Of a stretch of 64,000 nt of DNA, positions 42,754 to 51,100 are shown in pieces. The notes under the pieces are model-generated. The model did not search any database and was not told the DNA's origin. It saw only the letters and a list, made by a program, of their open reading frames with translations. Numbering within the stretch: position 1 is the first letter of the stretch; every line of letters begins with the position of its first letter. Source of the DNA: Microbacterium paraoxydans (GTDB lineage: Bacteria; Actinomycetota; Actinomycetes; Actinomycetales; Microbacteriaceae); NCBI RefSeq assembly GCF_018224615.1, contig NZ_JAGTUK010000002.1, positions 434,001-498,000 on the forward strand, given 5' to 3'. The position numbers and the translations under genes were made by a program.

Positions 42754-43917
42754 ATGGCACAGGCCACCACCCGCGAGATCGGGATCATCATGAACGGCGT
42801 CTCGGGACGCATGGGCTATCGGCAGCACCTCGTGCGGTCGATCCTCGCGATCCGGGACGAGGGCGGCATCGCGCTGCCCGACGGCTCTCGCCTCACGGTC
42901 AAGCCCCTGCTCGTCGGACGCAGCGAGGCGAAGCTGGCCGAGCTCGCCGCGAAGCACGGCATCGAGGACTACACCACCGACCTCGACGCCGCGCTCGCCG
43001 ATCCGCAGTGGGAGATCTACGCCGACTTCCTCGTCACCAAGGCGCGGGCCGCGGCGCTGCGCAAGGCGATCGCGGCCGGCAAGGCGATCTACACCGAGAA
43101 GCCCACGGCCGAGTCGCTCGAGGAGGCGATCGAGCTGGCGCGTCTCGCCGACCAGGCCGGCGTGAAGACCGGCGTCGTGCACGACAAGCTCTACCTTCCC
43201 GGGCTGCAGAAGCTCAAGCGCCTCATCGACTCCGGGTTCTTCGGGCGCATCCTCTCGGTGCGCGGCGAGTTCGGCTACTGGGTGTTCGAGGGCGACTGGC
43301 ACCCCGCCCAGCGCCCCAGCTGGAACTACCGCGCGGAAGACGGCGGCGGCATCATCGTCGACATGTTCCCGCACTGGAACTACGTGCTGGAGAACCTGTT
43401 CGGCGAGGTGAAGAGCGTGTACGCGCAGGCGGCCGTGCACATCGCCGACCGCTGGGACGAGAAGGGGGAGCACTACACCGCCACCGCCGAGGACGCGGCG
43501 TACGGGATCTTCGAGATCGAGGGCGGCATCGTCGCCGAGATCAACTCCAGCTGGACCGTGCGGGTCAACCGCGACGAGCTGGTGGAGTTCCAGGTGGACG
43601 GCACGCACGGCTCCGCCGTCGTCGGCCTGTTCGGCGCGAAGATCCAGCCCCGCAACGCCACGCCCAAGCCGGTGTGGAACCCCGACCTCGAAGACGGTCA
43701 CGACTACGACGCCGACTGGCAGCAGGTACCGACCAACGACGTGTTCCTCAACGGATTCCGCCAGCAGTGGCAGGAGTACCTCGTCTCCTACGTCGAGGGC
43801 ACGGACTACCCGTTCGACCTGCTCTCGGGCGCGCGCGGCGTGCAGTTCGCCGAAGCCGGCCTCACCTCGTCGGCCGAGGGGCGCAAGGTCGCGCTCGAGC
43901 CGCTGACGCTGCGATGA
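42754..43917 (+). CDS. Gfo/Idh/MocA-family oxidoreductase
   Basis: The 387-residue enzyme opens with GIIMNGVSGRMGYRQHL, an atypical nucleotide-binding loop that resembles dihydrodipicolinate reductase, and has the conserved EKP in AIYTEKPTAES. The C-terminal half contains EDGGGIIVDMFPHWNY. It overlaps the next gene by ATGA. Probably oxidises the sugar or polyol that enters this pathway. Confidence 0.88.
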   Translation: MAQATTREIGIIMNGVSGRMGYRQHLVRSILAIRDEGGIALPDGSRLTVKPLLVGRSEAKLAELAAKHGIEDYTTDLDAALADPQWEIYADFLVTKARAAALRKAIAAGKAIYTEKPTAESLEEAIELARLADQAGVKTGVVHDKLYLPGLQKLKRLIDSGFFGRILSVRGEFGYWVFEGDWHPAQRPSWNYRAEDGGGIIVDMFPHWNYVLENLFGEVKSVYAQAAVHIADRWDEKGEHYTATAEDAAYGIFEIEGGIVAEINSSWTVRVNRDELVEFQVDGTHGSAVVGLFGAKIQPRNATPKPVWNPDLEDGHDYDADWQQVPTNDVFLNGFRQQWQEYLVSYVEGTDYPFDLLSGARGVQFAEAGLTSSAEGRKVALEPLTLR

Positions 43918-45113
43918 GCGTGCTCCGACTGCTCGCGCCCGACGGTTCGCTCAGCGACGCCGAGCTGCGCGACGGCGCCGGGTACACGCGTCCCACGGCA
44001 CCGCTGCGCAGCCGCGTCGCCTACGCCGCGGCGCACGTCGTGCCGAAGGTGCACGGCGACAACACCCCGGGCCGGCCGGCCGACATCGACTGGGACGCCA
44101 CGCTCGCCTTCCGCCGCCACGTGTACTCCTGGGGGCTCGGCGTCGCGGATGCCATGGACACCGCCCAGCGCAACATGGGCCTCGACCCGGCGGCCGTGCG
44201 CGAGCTCATCGCCCGCAGCGCCGAGGTCGCCCGCGACGAGGACGCCTCGGTCGTCGTCGGCGTGAACACCGACCACGTCGACGAGGAGCGCCTCCCGCTC
44301 GACCGCGTCATCGACGCGTACAAGGAGCAGCTGCACTTCACCGAGGAGCACGGTGCCGGCCCGGTGCTCATGGCGTCGCGGCACCTCGCGCGGGCCGCCA
44401 CCACGTCCGACGACTATCGCCGCGTGTACGGCGAGGTGCTGGCGAGCGCGAGCGTGCCCGTCGTGCTGCACTGGCTCGGCCCGGCGTTCGACCCCGAGCT
44501 GGACGGCTACTTCGGCGCGCGCGACTGGCAGACGGCGTCCTCGGTGCTGCTCGACATCATCGGCGAGCACCCCGACAGGGTCGCCGGAGTCAAGATGAGC
44601 CTGCTGAACGCGGAGTCCGAGGTCTCGGTGCGCGAGCGGCTGCCGGTGGGCGTGCGGATGTTCACGGGCGACGACTTCAACTACGTCGGCCTGATCGGCG
44701 GCGACTCCCTCCCCTCCGGCCCCGCGCCGGCCGGCGGGCATTCCGACGCCCTGCTCGGCGCGTTCGCAGCGATCACGCCGGTCGCATCGGCGGCCATCCA
44801 GGCGCTGGACGCCGGGGACCCGCAGCGGTACCTGGACGTCCTCGGCCCGACCGAGGAGCTCAGCCGCCAGGTGTTCGCCGCACCCACGCCGTACTACAAG
44901 ACCGGCGTCGCGTTCCTCGCCTGGCTGAACGGACACCAGCCCGCGTTCCAGATGGTCGGCGGCCTGCACTCCGCGCGCAGCCTCCCGCACCTCAGCCGCA
45001 TCGTCGAGCTCGCCAACGCCGCGCACGCGCTGGAGGACCCGGAGCTCGCGCGCGAGCGCTGGCACGGGATGCTGGCGCTGAACGGCGTCGACCTGGGGGC
45101 GGTGCAGGCATGA
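43914..45113 (+). CDS. DUF993 protein (dihydrodipicolinate synthase-like aldolase fold)
   Basis: Translation from the coupled ATG 43914 gives 399 residues. The composition of a TIM barrel with VAGVKMSLL carrying a Lys in the place of the Schiff-base Lys of DapA-type aldolases, and FTGDDFNYVGLIGGD after it, fits the DUF993 family. The family has no established reaction that I know of; an aldolase or lyase is likely. It is always coupled with Gfo/Idh and isomerase genes here (ATGA overlaps on both sides). Confidence 0.82.
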   Translation: MSVLRLLAPDGSLSDAELRDGAGYTRPTAPLRSRVAYAAAHVVPKVHGDNTPGRPADIDWDATLAFRRHVYSWGLGVADAMDTAQRNMGLDPAAVRELIARSAEVARDEDASVVVGVNTDHVDEERLPLDRVIDAYKEQLHFTEEHGAGPVLMASRHLARAATTSDDYRRVYGEVLASASVPVVLHWLGPAFDPELDGYFGARDWQTASSVLLDIIGEHPDRVAGVKMSLLNAESEVSVRERLPVGVRMFTGDDFNYVGLIGGDSLPSGPAPAGGHSDALLGAFAAITPVASAAIQALDAGDPQRYLDVLGPTEELSRQVFAAPTPYYKTGVAFLAWLNGHQPAFQMVGGLHSARSLPHLSRIVELANAAHALEDPELARERWHGMLALNGVDLGAVQA

Positions 45114-45973
45114 GCGCCGACCCGCGTCTCAGCATCAATCAGGCGACCATCAAGTACGCCGACCTGGCGACGGCGTTGCGCGTCACGGCGGAGGCCGGCA
45201 TCCCGGCCATCGGCCTGTGGCGCGAGCCCGTCAACGACGTCGGGCTCGACGTCGCCGCGCGCATGCTCGCCGACTCGGGGCTGCGCTTCACGACGCACTG
45301 CCGCGGCGGCTTCTTCACCCTCCCGGACGGGCCGGAACGGCTCGCGGCGCTCGACGACAATCGTCGCGCGATCGAGGAGACCGCGACGCTCGCGGCGGCA
45401 GGTGGCGATGGCTCGACCGCCGTGCTCGTGCTGGTGGCCGGCGGTCTCCCCGCCGGCTCCCGCGACCTGGTGGGCGCGCGCGAGCGGGTGCGCGACGCGC
45501 TCGGGGCGCTGGCCCCGGACGCAGAGGCGGCGGGCGTCACGCTGGCGATCGAGCCGCTGCATCCGATGTTCGCCTCCGACCGGGCCGTCGTCTCGACCCT
45601 CGGCCAGGCGCTCGACCTCGCCGCCGACTTCGATCCGCACGTCGTGGGGGTGGCGGTCGACACGTTCCACATCTGGTGGGATCCGCAGGTGCTCGAGCAG
45701 ATCGCGCGCGCCGGGCGCGAGGGGCGCATCGCGACGTATCAGGTGTGCGACTGGAAGACGCCGCTGCCCGCCGACGTGCTCCTCTCCCGGCACTATCCGG
45801 GCGACGGGGTCATCGACTTCGGCTCGCTCACCCGCGCGGTGGTCGAGGCCGGGTACGTCGGCGACGTCGAGGTCGAGATCTTCCATGCCGACGTGTGGGC
45901 GGACGACCCCGCCCGGGTGGTGCGGCGCACGGCCGAGGCGTTCGCCGCCGCGGTGTCGCCGCATCTGTCGTGA
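45110..45973 (+). CDS. Sugar phosphate isomerase/epimerase-like TIM-barrel protein
   Basis: The 287-residue protein has the xylose-isomerase-like fold with metal-ligand candidates E in LAIEPLHPMF, D and H in VAVDTFHIWWDP, and E in DVEVEIFHADVW. Starts at the ATG overlapping the DUF993 stop. It likely isomerises or epimerises a keto-sugar intermediate in the same pathway. Confidence 0.88.
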   Translation: MSADPRLSINQATIKYADLATALRVTAEAGIPAIGLWREPVNDVGLDVAARMLADSGLRFTTHCRGGFFTLPDGPERLAALDDNRRAIEETATLAAAGGDGSTAVLVLVAGGLPAGSRDLVGARERVRDALGALAPDAEAAGVTLAIEPLHPMFASDRAVVSTLGQALDLAADFDPHVVGVAVDTFHIWWDPQVLEQIARAGREGRIATYQVCDWKTPLPADVLLSRHYPGDGVIDFGSLTRAVVEAGYVGDVEVEIFHADVWADDPARVVRRTAEAFAAAVSPHLS

Positions 45974-45985
45974 CCCGGCCGGACG

Positions 45986-46028
45986 CGGCAGGGTCATGCC
46001 CCGCTAGGCTCGGGGCATGACCCTGCCG
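45986..46028. promoter_or_regulatory. 43-bp perfect palindrome spanning the LacI -10 box and start codon
   Basis: GGCAGGGTCATGCCCCG (45987-46003) and its exact complement (46011-46027) flank a 7-base spacer that contains most of TAGGCT, the -10 hexamer (46005-46010). One more base pair extends each arm. The LacI ATG (46017) lies in the right arm. On a read-through mRNA the hairpin would hide the start codon; a leaderless transcript from the internal -10 would lack the left arm. Confidence 0.75.
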
Positions 46029-47075
46029 GAAAGCCCTTCCCGGGGCCGCCAGCCGCGCACGACGCGAGGCACCGATCCGACGCTGCACGACGTGGCGCGA
46101 GAGGCCGGGGTGTCGCTGGCCACGGCGTCCCGTGTGCTGAACGGCTCCGAGCGCAAGGTCGCCGAGTCGTTCCGCGACCGCGTCGAGCAGGCGGCCGCCG
46201 CGCTCGGCTACACGCCCAACGTCTTGGCGCAGGCCACCGCGCGCGGCACGTCGCCCGTGATCGCTCTGCTCGTCGCCGACATCGCCGACCCCTACTTCGG
46301 GCTCATCGCCGCGGGCGTCGCGAAGGGCGCGGACGAGCACGGCCTCGTCGTCACGATCTCCATCACCGAGCGCGACCCCGCCCGCGAGGCCCGCATCGTG
46401 CGTGCCCTGCGCGGCCAGCGCCCGCGGGGGCTCATCATCGCGGCATCGCGCACGAGCGGCGAGGACTACTCCGCGACCGAGGCCGAGCTCGACGCGTTCG
46501 GGCGCTCCGACAGCCGGGTCGTGACGTTCGGTGCCCGCGTCGGCGACAACCGTCACGTCGAGATCGACAACCGCGGGGGCGCGGAGGAGCTCGGCCGGCA
46601 GATGGGTGCCCTGGGGTACCGCTCGGCGATCGTCGTGGGCGCGGCGCCCGGCGTGCTCACCTCGGACGAGCGCGTCGCCGGCTTCACGAGCGGGTTCCAG
46701 GGGGCGGGCGGGCGCATCGACCGGGTGCTGCGCGGAGACTTCCGGCGCGAGTCCGGAGCCGAGGCGATGGCGGCGGCGCTGGCGGACGGCGTCGAGCCGG
46801 GCACGCTCGTGTTCGGCATGAGCGACGTGATCGCGATCGGGGCGATGTCGGCGATCCGAGCGGCGGGGCGGGAGGTCGGGGCGGACATCGCGGTCTGCGG
46901 CTTCGACGACGTGCCGTCGAGCGTCGACGTCACGCCCGCGCTCACCACCGTGCGCATGCCCCTCAGCGACATCGGGTATCAGGCCTTCCGGGCGACGGTC
47001 GATGCCGACTGGCAGCAGACGCCGCTGCCGCTCGAGGTCATCGTGCGGGCGAGCACCCCGGGGGTCGGTGCATGA
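46017..47075 (+). CDS. LacI-family transcriptional regulator
   Basis: The 352-residue regulator has the helix-turn-helix LHDVAREAGVSLATASRVLNGS and a ligand-binding domain typical of the family. The start ATG 46017 is six bases after TAGGCT, so the gene may have its own leaderless promoter within the operon. It overlaps the glycerate kinase gene by ATGA. Operators at 42642 and 42697 are its likely targets. Confidence 0.92.
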   Translation: MTLPESPSRGRQPRTTRGTDPTLHDVAREAGVSLATASRVLNGSERKVAESFRDRVEQAAAALGYTPNVLAQATARGTSPVIALLVADIADPYFGLIAAGVAKGADEHGLVVTISITERDPAREARIVRALRGQRPRGLIIAASRTSGEDYSATEAELDAFGRSDSRVVTFGARVGDNRHVEIDNRGGAEELGRQMGALGYRSAIVVGAAPGVLTSDERVAGFTSGFQGAGGRIDRVLRGDFRRESGAEAMAAALADGVEPGTLVFGMSDVIAIGAMSAIRAAGREVGADIAVCGFDDVPSSVDVTPALTTVRMPLSDIGYQAFRATVDADWQQTPLPLEVIVRASTPGVGA

Positions 47076-48172
47076 CCAGGGTGGTGCTGGCGCCCGACAG
47101 TTTCAAAGGCACGATCACGGCGGCGGATGCCGCGGCGGCTCTCGCCGAGGGATGGGCGAGCGTCGAGCCCGACGCCGAGTTCGTGCACCGGCCCATGGCA
47201 GACGGCGGCGAGGGCACCGTGGCGGCGTTCGCGGCGGCGGTCCCCGGAGCCCAGCTCGTGCCCGTCACCGTCGACGGCCCGGCGGGAGCGCCGATCGACA
47301 CCGCGTGGCTGCTGCTGCCTCCCGACCCCGCGGCCCCCGGCGGCACGGCGGTGGTCGACCTCGCCTCGACCTCGGGCATCGAGCTGCTCGACCAGCTGCG
47401 GCCCTGGGACGCCGACACCACAGGGTTCGGCCAGGGCATCGCCGCCGCGCTCGACCACGGTGTCTCCCGGGTGATCCTCGGAATCGGGTCGAGCGCCTCG
47501 ACCGACGGCGGGACGGGGATGCTCGCGGCCCTCGGCGCGCGGTTCCTCCACGCCGCCGGGGCGGAGGTCGCCCGTGGAGCCCGTGGACTGCGCGACCTCG
47601 CGACCGTCGACCTCGACGGGCTGCGCGCCGCCCCGGAGGTGCGCGTGCTCACCGACGTGAACAACCCGCTCGTGGGTCCGCGCGGTGCGGCGGCCGTGTT
47701 CGGCCCGCAGAAGGGTCTGACGAGCGCCGACATCGAGCCGGTGGATGCGGCGCTCGCGCGCCTGGCGGAACTGCTCGGGCTCGACCCCGCACTGCCCGGG
47801 AGTGGCGCAGCCGGCGGGACCGGCGCCGCGCTCGTCGCGTGGGGGGCCGTGCTCGCCCCCGGAGCCGGCGAGGTCGCGACGCTGATCGGTCTCGAGTCGG
47901 CGATCCGGGGAGCGGACGTGGTCGTCACGGGCGAGGGCTCGTACGACGGGCAGTCGGGGGACGGTAAGGTCGCGTCGTTCGTCGCCGCACTCGCTGCCTC
48001 CGCCGGAGCGAGCCCCGCGCTCGCCGCGGGGCGCATCGCCGACGACGCCGACACCACCCTGTTCACGGCGTGCGCCTCCCTGACCGCGCTCGCCGGATCG
48101 TCGGAGGCCGCGCTCGCCGACCCGGCTCGCTGGCTGCGCGAGGCCGGCGCGGCACTCGCCCGCTCTCGCTGA
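47072..48172 (+). CDS. Glycerate kinase (GlxK family)
   Basis: The 366-residue enzyme phosphorylates D-glycerate, giving 2-phosphoglycerate in this family. Signature strings are LAPDSFKGTITAADAA, RPMADGGEGT, and GIGSSASTDGGTGMLAALGARF. Coupled to LacI by ATGA. Its presence in this operon suggests that the pathway ends in glycerate. Confidence 0.92.
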   Translation: MTRVVLAPDSFKGTITAADAAAALAEGWASVEPDAEFVHRPMADGGEGTVAAFAAAVPGAQLVPVTVDGPAGAPIDTAWLLLPPDPAAPGGTAVVDLASTSGIELLDQLRPWDADTTGFGQGIAAALDHGVSRVILGIGSSASTDGGTGMLAALGARFLHAAGAEVARGARGLRDLATVDLDGLRAAPEVRVLTDVNNPLVGPRGAAAVFGPQKGLTSADIEPVDAALARLAELLGLDPALPGSGAAGGTGAALVAWGAVLAPGAGEVATLIGLESAIRGADVVVTGEGSYDGQSGDGKVASFVAALAASAGASPALAAGRIADDADTTLFTACASLTALAGSSEAALADPARWLREAGAALARSR

Positions 48173-48201
48173 GCGGAGCCCCGACGGCGCCGATCCGCAG
48201 C

Positions 48202-48246
48202 GATGGCGCTCGATGCGCTGGCTCGCTCCGAGGGGCGCCATCTCTT
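48202..48246 (+). terminator. Weak terminator-like hairpin after glycerate kinase
   Basis: GATGGCGC (48202-48209) pairs with GCGCCATC (48235-48242), followed by TCTT. The loop is long (25 bases), so this is a weak call. Confidence 0.35.
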
Positions 48247-48336
48247 CCTCTGGTGCTCGGTTGTGTCTGTGTCTATCGTGACGATTGATCGATCGGAGCG
48301 CGGCGCCACGACGGCGCCAGGATGGAGGAGCGGACG

Positions 48337-50253
48337 ATGAACGACGACGAGCAGCTCGCGCCGAAGCCTGCCACGGAGCACACCCGTGCGGCGAACCTCG
48401 CGGCACGAGATCGGTTGCCGTTCGGCGACCGACGCGACTACGACGACGTGCAGCGCGGATTCGTCGCGACGCTCGAGGACCCGGTCATCCGCCGCTCGGA
48501 CGGCGCCGTGGTCGTGGATCTCACGGCGCACGACTTCGTCGTCGAGGAGGACGAGGCGCCGGACACGGTGCACCCGAGCCTGTGGCGTCACGCGCAGGTG
48601 AATCACCCGCACGGATTGTTCGAGGTGACCGACGGCGTCTACCAGATCCGGGGATTCGATCTCGCGAACATGTCGATCGTCGAGGGCGACTCCGGGATCA
48701 TCGTGATCGACCCGCTGACGTTCACCGAGACGGCCGCGGCCGGTCTCGCGCTCTATCGCGCGCACCGCGGAGACCGTCCCGTCCGCGCCGTGATCTTCAC
48801 GCACAGCCACGGCGACCACTACGGCGGCGCGAAGGCGATCGCGTCCGAGGAGGATGTCGCGGCGGGCCGCGTGGCCGTCATCGCTCCCGAGGGCTTCCTC
48901 GAGGAGGCGGCCTCCGAGAACGTGTACGCCGGTGTGGCGATGACGCGCCGCGCGATCTATCAGTACGGTCTGATGCTGCGGCCGGGGCCGCGCGGCCAGG
49001 TGAACGCGGGATTGTCGAACACCACCTCGAACGGCGGTTCGGCGACGCTGCTCGCGCCCACCGACCTGGTGCGGGCGACCGGGGAGACGCGTCGCGTGGA
49101 CGGCGTGGAGATGGTGTTCCAGATGGCGCCGGGCACGGAGGCGCCGGCGGAGTTCCTCATCCACTTCCCTCAGCGTCGTGCCCTGTGCGCCGCGGAGGAC
49201 CTGACGCACACCATGCACAACCTCTATACGCTGCGAGGCGCGCAGGTGCGCAACGCGGTGGCCTGGTGGCAGGCGCTCGACGAGGCCGTCTCCCGGTTCT
49301 CCGCAGAGACGGACGTGGTGTTCGCCCAGCACCACTGGCCGCGCTGGGGCAGCGACGACGTGCGCGAGTTCCTCGAGAACCAGCGGGATCTGTACAAGTA
49401 CCTGCACGACGAGACGCTGCGCCTGGCGAATCGGGGTTTCACCTCGACCGAGATCGCGGAGCAGCTCGCACTGCCGGAGGGCCTCGATCGTCAGTGGTAC
49501 AACCACGGGTACTACGGCTCGGTGAACCACAACGCGAAGGCGATCTACCAGCGCTACCTCGGGTGGTACGACTCGCACCCGGGTCACCTGCATCCCCTCC
49601 CGCCGGAGCAGGCCGGCGCGAGATACACGGAGTTCATGGGCGGTGCCGATGCGGTGGTCGAGAAGGCCAGGGTGGCGTTCGAGGCGGGCGACTACCGGTG
49701 GGTCGCCGAGGTGCTCACCCACGTCGTCTTCTCGGACCCTCAGCACCGGGATGCCGCGCTGCTGCAGGCCGATGCGCTCGAGCAGCTCGGGTATCAGTGC
49801 GAGAACCCGACGTGGCGCAACGAGTACCTCATGGGGGCCCTCGAGCTGCGGCACGGCGTGCGTGACCTGGGGCAGATCCACATCGCCACGGCCGACGTGC
49901 TGCGCGCGATGACGCCGGAGATGCTGTTCGACTTCCTCGGCATCCGGCTCGATGGCCAGCGCGCAGCGTCGCGGTCGGCGACGATCGCCTGGGCCGTCGA
50001 CGGCGGCGACCCCTACGCGCTCGAACTGCGCCACGGATGCCTCGTCTACTCCGCACTCCGGGAACTCGACGAGCCGGACGCGCGCGTCGGGTCGTCGAAG
50101 GAGACGCTCGCGGCGCTCGTGTACGGCGACACGACGATCGACGAGGCGATCGGAGCGGGATCGCTCACGGTGGACGGCGACGACGCTCCGGTCCGCGAGC
50201 TGTTCGCGACTCTCGACGAGTTCCCGCTCTGGTTCCGGATCGTGCAGCCGTAA
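48337..50253 (+). CDS. Alkyl sulfatase, metallo-beta-lactamase fold (SdsA1-like)
   Basis: ATG 48337 with GGAGG eight bases upstream gives 638 residues. The zinc-binding signature is HSHGDHYGGAKAI (residues about 155-167) with more ligands downstream (EDLTHTMHN). A dimerisation domain (KARVAFEAGDYRWVAEVLTHVVF) and a C-terminal SCP2-like domain follow. Such enzymes cleave alkyl sulfates such as SDS into alcohol and sulfate. No signal peptide, unlike secreted homologues, so it appears cytoplasmic. Confidence 0.93.
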   Translation: MNDDEQLAPKPATEHTRAANLAARDRLPFGDRRDYDDVQRGFVATLEDPVIRRSDGAVVVDLTAHDFVVEEDEAPDTVHPSLWRHAQVNHPHGLFEVTDGVYQIRGFDLANMSIVEGDSGIIVIDPLTFTETAAAGLALYRAHRGDRPVRAVIFTHSHGDHYGGAKAIASEEDVAAGRVAVIAPEGFLEEAASENVYAGVAMTRRAIYQYGLMLRPGPRGQVNAGLSNTTSNGGSATLLAPTDLVRATGETRRVDGVEMVFQMAPGTEAPAEFLIHFPQRRALCAAEDLTHTMHNLYTLRGAQVRNAVAWWQALDEAVSRFSAETDVVFAQHHWPRWGSDDVREFLENQRDLYKYLHDETLRLANRGFTSTEIAEQLALPEGLDRQWYNHGYYGSVNHNAKAIYQRYLGWYDSHPGHLHPLPPEQAGARYTEFMGGADAVVEKARVAFEAGDYRWVAEVLTHVVFSDPQHRDAALLQADALEQLGYQCENPTWRNEYLMGALELRHGVRDLGQIHIATADVLRAMTPEMLFDFLGIRLDGQRAASRSATIAWAVDGGDPYALELRHGCLVYSALRELDEPDARVGSSKETLAALVYGDTTIDEAIGAGSLTVDGDDAPVRELFATLDEFPLWFRIVQP

Positions 50254-50265
50254 CGGTCGGGTGGC

Positions 50266-50325
50266 CGAAGGGCGCTTCTCCTCACCGACGCCGCGCGGGG
50301 GTCGGTGCCGGAGAAGCGCCCTTCG
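50266..50325 (+). terminator. Long two-tier inverted repeat after the alkyl sulfatase
   Basis: A perfect 16-bp stem CGAAGGGCGCTTCTCC (50266-50281) with its complement (50310-50325) encloses a second hairpin (CACCGAC/GTCGGTG). It lies between convergent genes and could stop both transcripts. Confidence 0.75.
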
Positions 50326-50342
50326 CGTGTGGCTCCGTCCGG

Positions 50343-50543
50343 TCAGGGAGCGGGCGGGCCGGTGAGAGCGTAGCCGTGCTCCTCGAGCGTCCGAGCGAGG
50401 AATGCGGCGTACCAGGACGGCCACTCCTCGTCGTAGACGCCGCCGAGGTGCTCCTGCTCGTACGAGCCGTGCGCCGCCGCAGTCTGACGCAGCAGGTCTT
50501 CGAGGATCTGCGTCGCCCGCGCGGTGTCGATCGCTTCGGTCAT
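50343..50543 (-). CDS. Small hypothetical protein (66 aa) paired with a VOC gene
   Basis: MTEAIDTARATQIL then a helical, Glu-rich region with YDEEWPSWYAAFLARTLEEHGY. It follows the VOC gene with a 3-base gap on the same strand. The EEWPSWYA-x-FL pattern recurs in small actinobacterial proteins, but I know no function. Confidence 0.7.
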   Translation of the reverse strand: MTEAIDTARATQILEDLLRQTAAAHGSYEQEHLGGVYDEEWPSWYAAFLARTLEEHGYALTGPPAP

Positions 50544-50546
50544 GGG

Positions 50547-50990
50547 TCAGCGTCCCGGGAGCCGGTCGATGACCTGCTGGATGACCCACTCGTTGCCGTC
50601 GGGGTCGTCGAAGGAGGCGTAGGAGGCGTAGCTGTGGTGCTCTTCGTGAGGGCCGTCGACGCGGTTCTGGCCGTCGGCCCAGTGGAACACTCCGTCGGCG
50701 TCGTGCCAGATCGGGGTGATGTCGATTCCCGTGTCGGCGAGTTCCCGGCGGGCGGCGGCCAGGTCGGGGGTGACCAGGTGCAGGCCGCGGGCGGTGCCTG
50801 GCCGGGCGGTGGTGAGCTGCTCCCCGAAGATGATCGAGGCGTTCGACCCGGGAGGGGTGAACTGCACGACGCGGAGACCGCGGTCGGTGGCGAAGTCGGC
50901 GTCTTCGCGGAAGCCGATGCGGGTGTAGAAGTCCTTCGCGCGATCGACATCGGAGACGGGGATGACGACGACTTCGAGTGCGAGTTCCAT
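50547..50990 (-). CDS. VOC-family (glyoxalase-like) protein
   Basis: The 147-residue protein shows two beta-alpha-beta-beta-beta units: LEVVVIPVSDVDRAKDFYTRIGFREDADF, then RGLHLVTPDLAAARREL and DPDGNEWVIQQV. This is the usual vicinal-oxygen-chelate fold of the glyoxalase/dioxygenase superfamily. The gene is divergent from a CGNR regulator, with direct repeats between them. Confidence 0.9.
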   Translation of the reverse strand: MELALEVVVIPVSDVDRAKDFYTRIGFREDADFATDRGLRVVQFTPPGSNASIIFGEQLTTARPGTARGLHLVTPDLAAARRELADTGIDITPIWHDADGVFHWADGQNRVDGPHEEHHSYASYASFDDPDGNEWVIQQVIDRLPGR

Positions 50991-51014
50991 GATGAGGGGT
51001 TCCTGTCCTAACTG

Positions 51015-51100
51015 GTTGGAGTGGTTACTACTGTGGCGGTCGAAGCGTAACCTGTCAAGTAGGTTATTGCGCGAATGCGGACACCTGTTAGAGTGGTTAC
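51015..51100. promoter_or_regulatory. Direct repeats and leaderless promoter between VOC and CGNR genes
   Basis: GTTGGAGTGGTTAC (51015-51028) and GTTAGAGTGGTTAC (51087-51100) are near-identical direct repeats, the second touching the CGNR start codon. The second contains TAGAGT (-10, 51089-51094), preceded by TTGCGC at 16 bases. On the minus strand, TTGACA lies at 51056-51051. A third related word, GTAGGTTATTG, is at 51058-51068. Confidence 0.6.
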
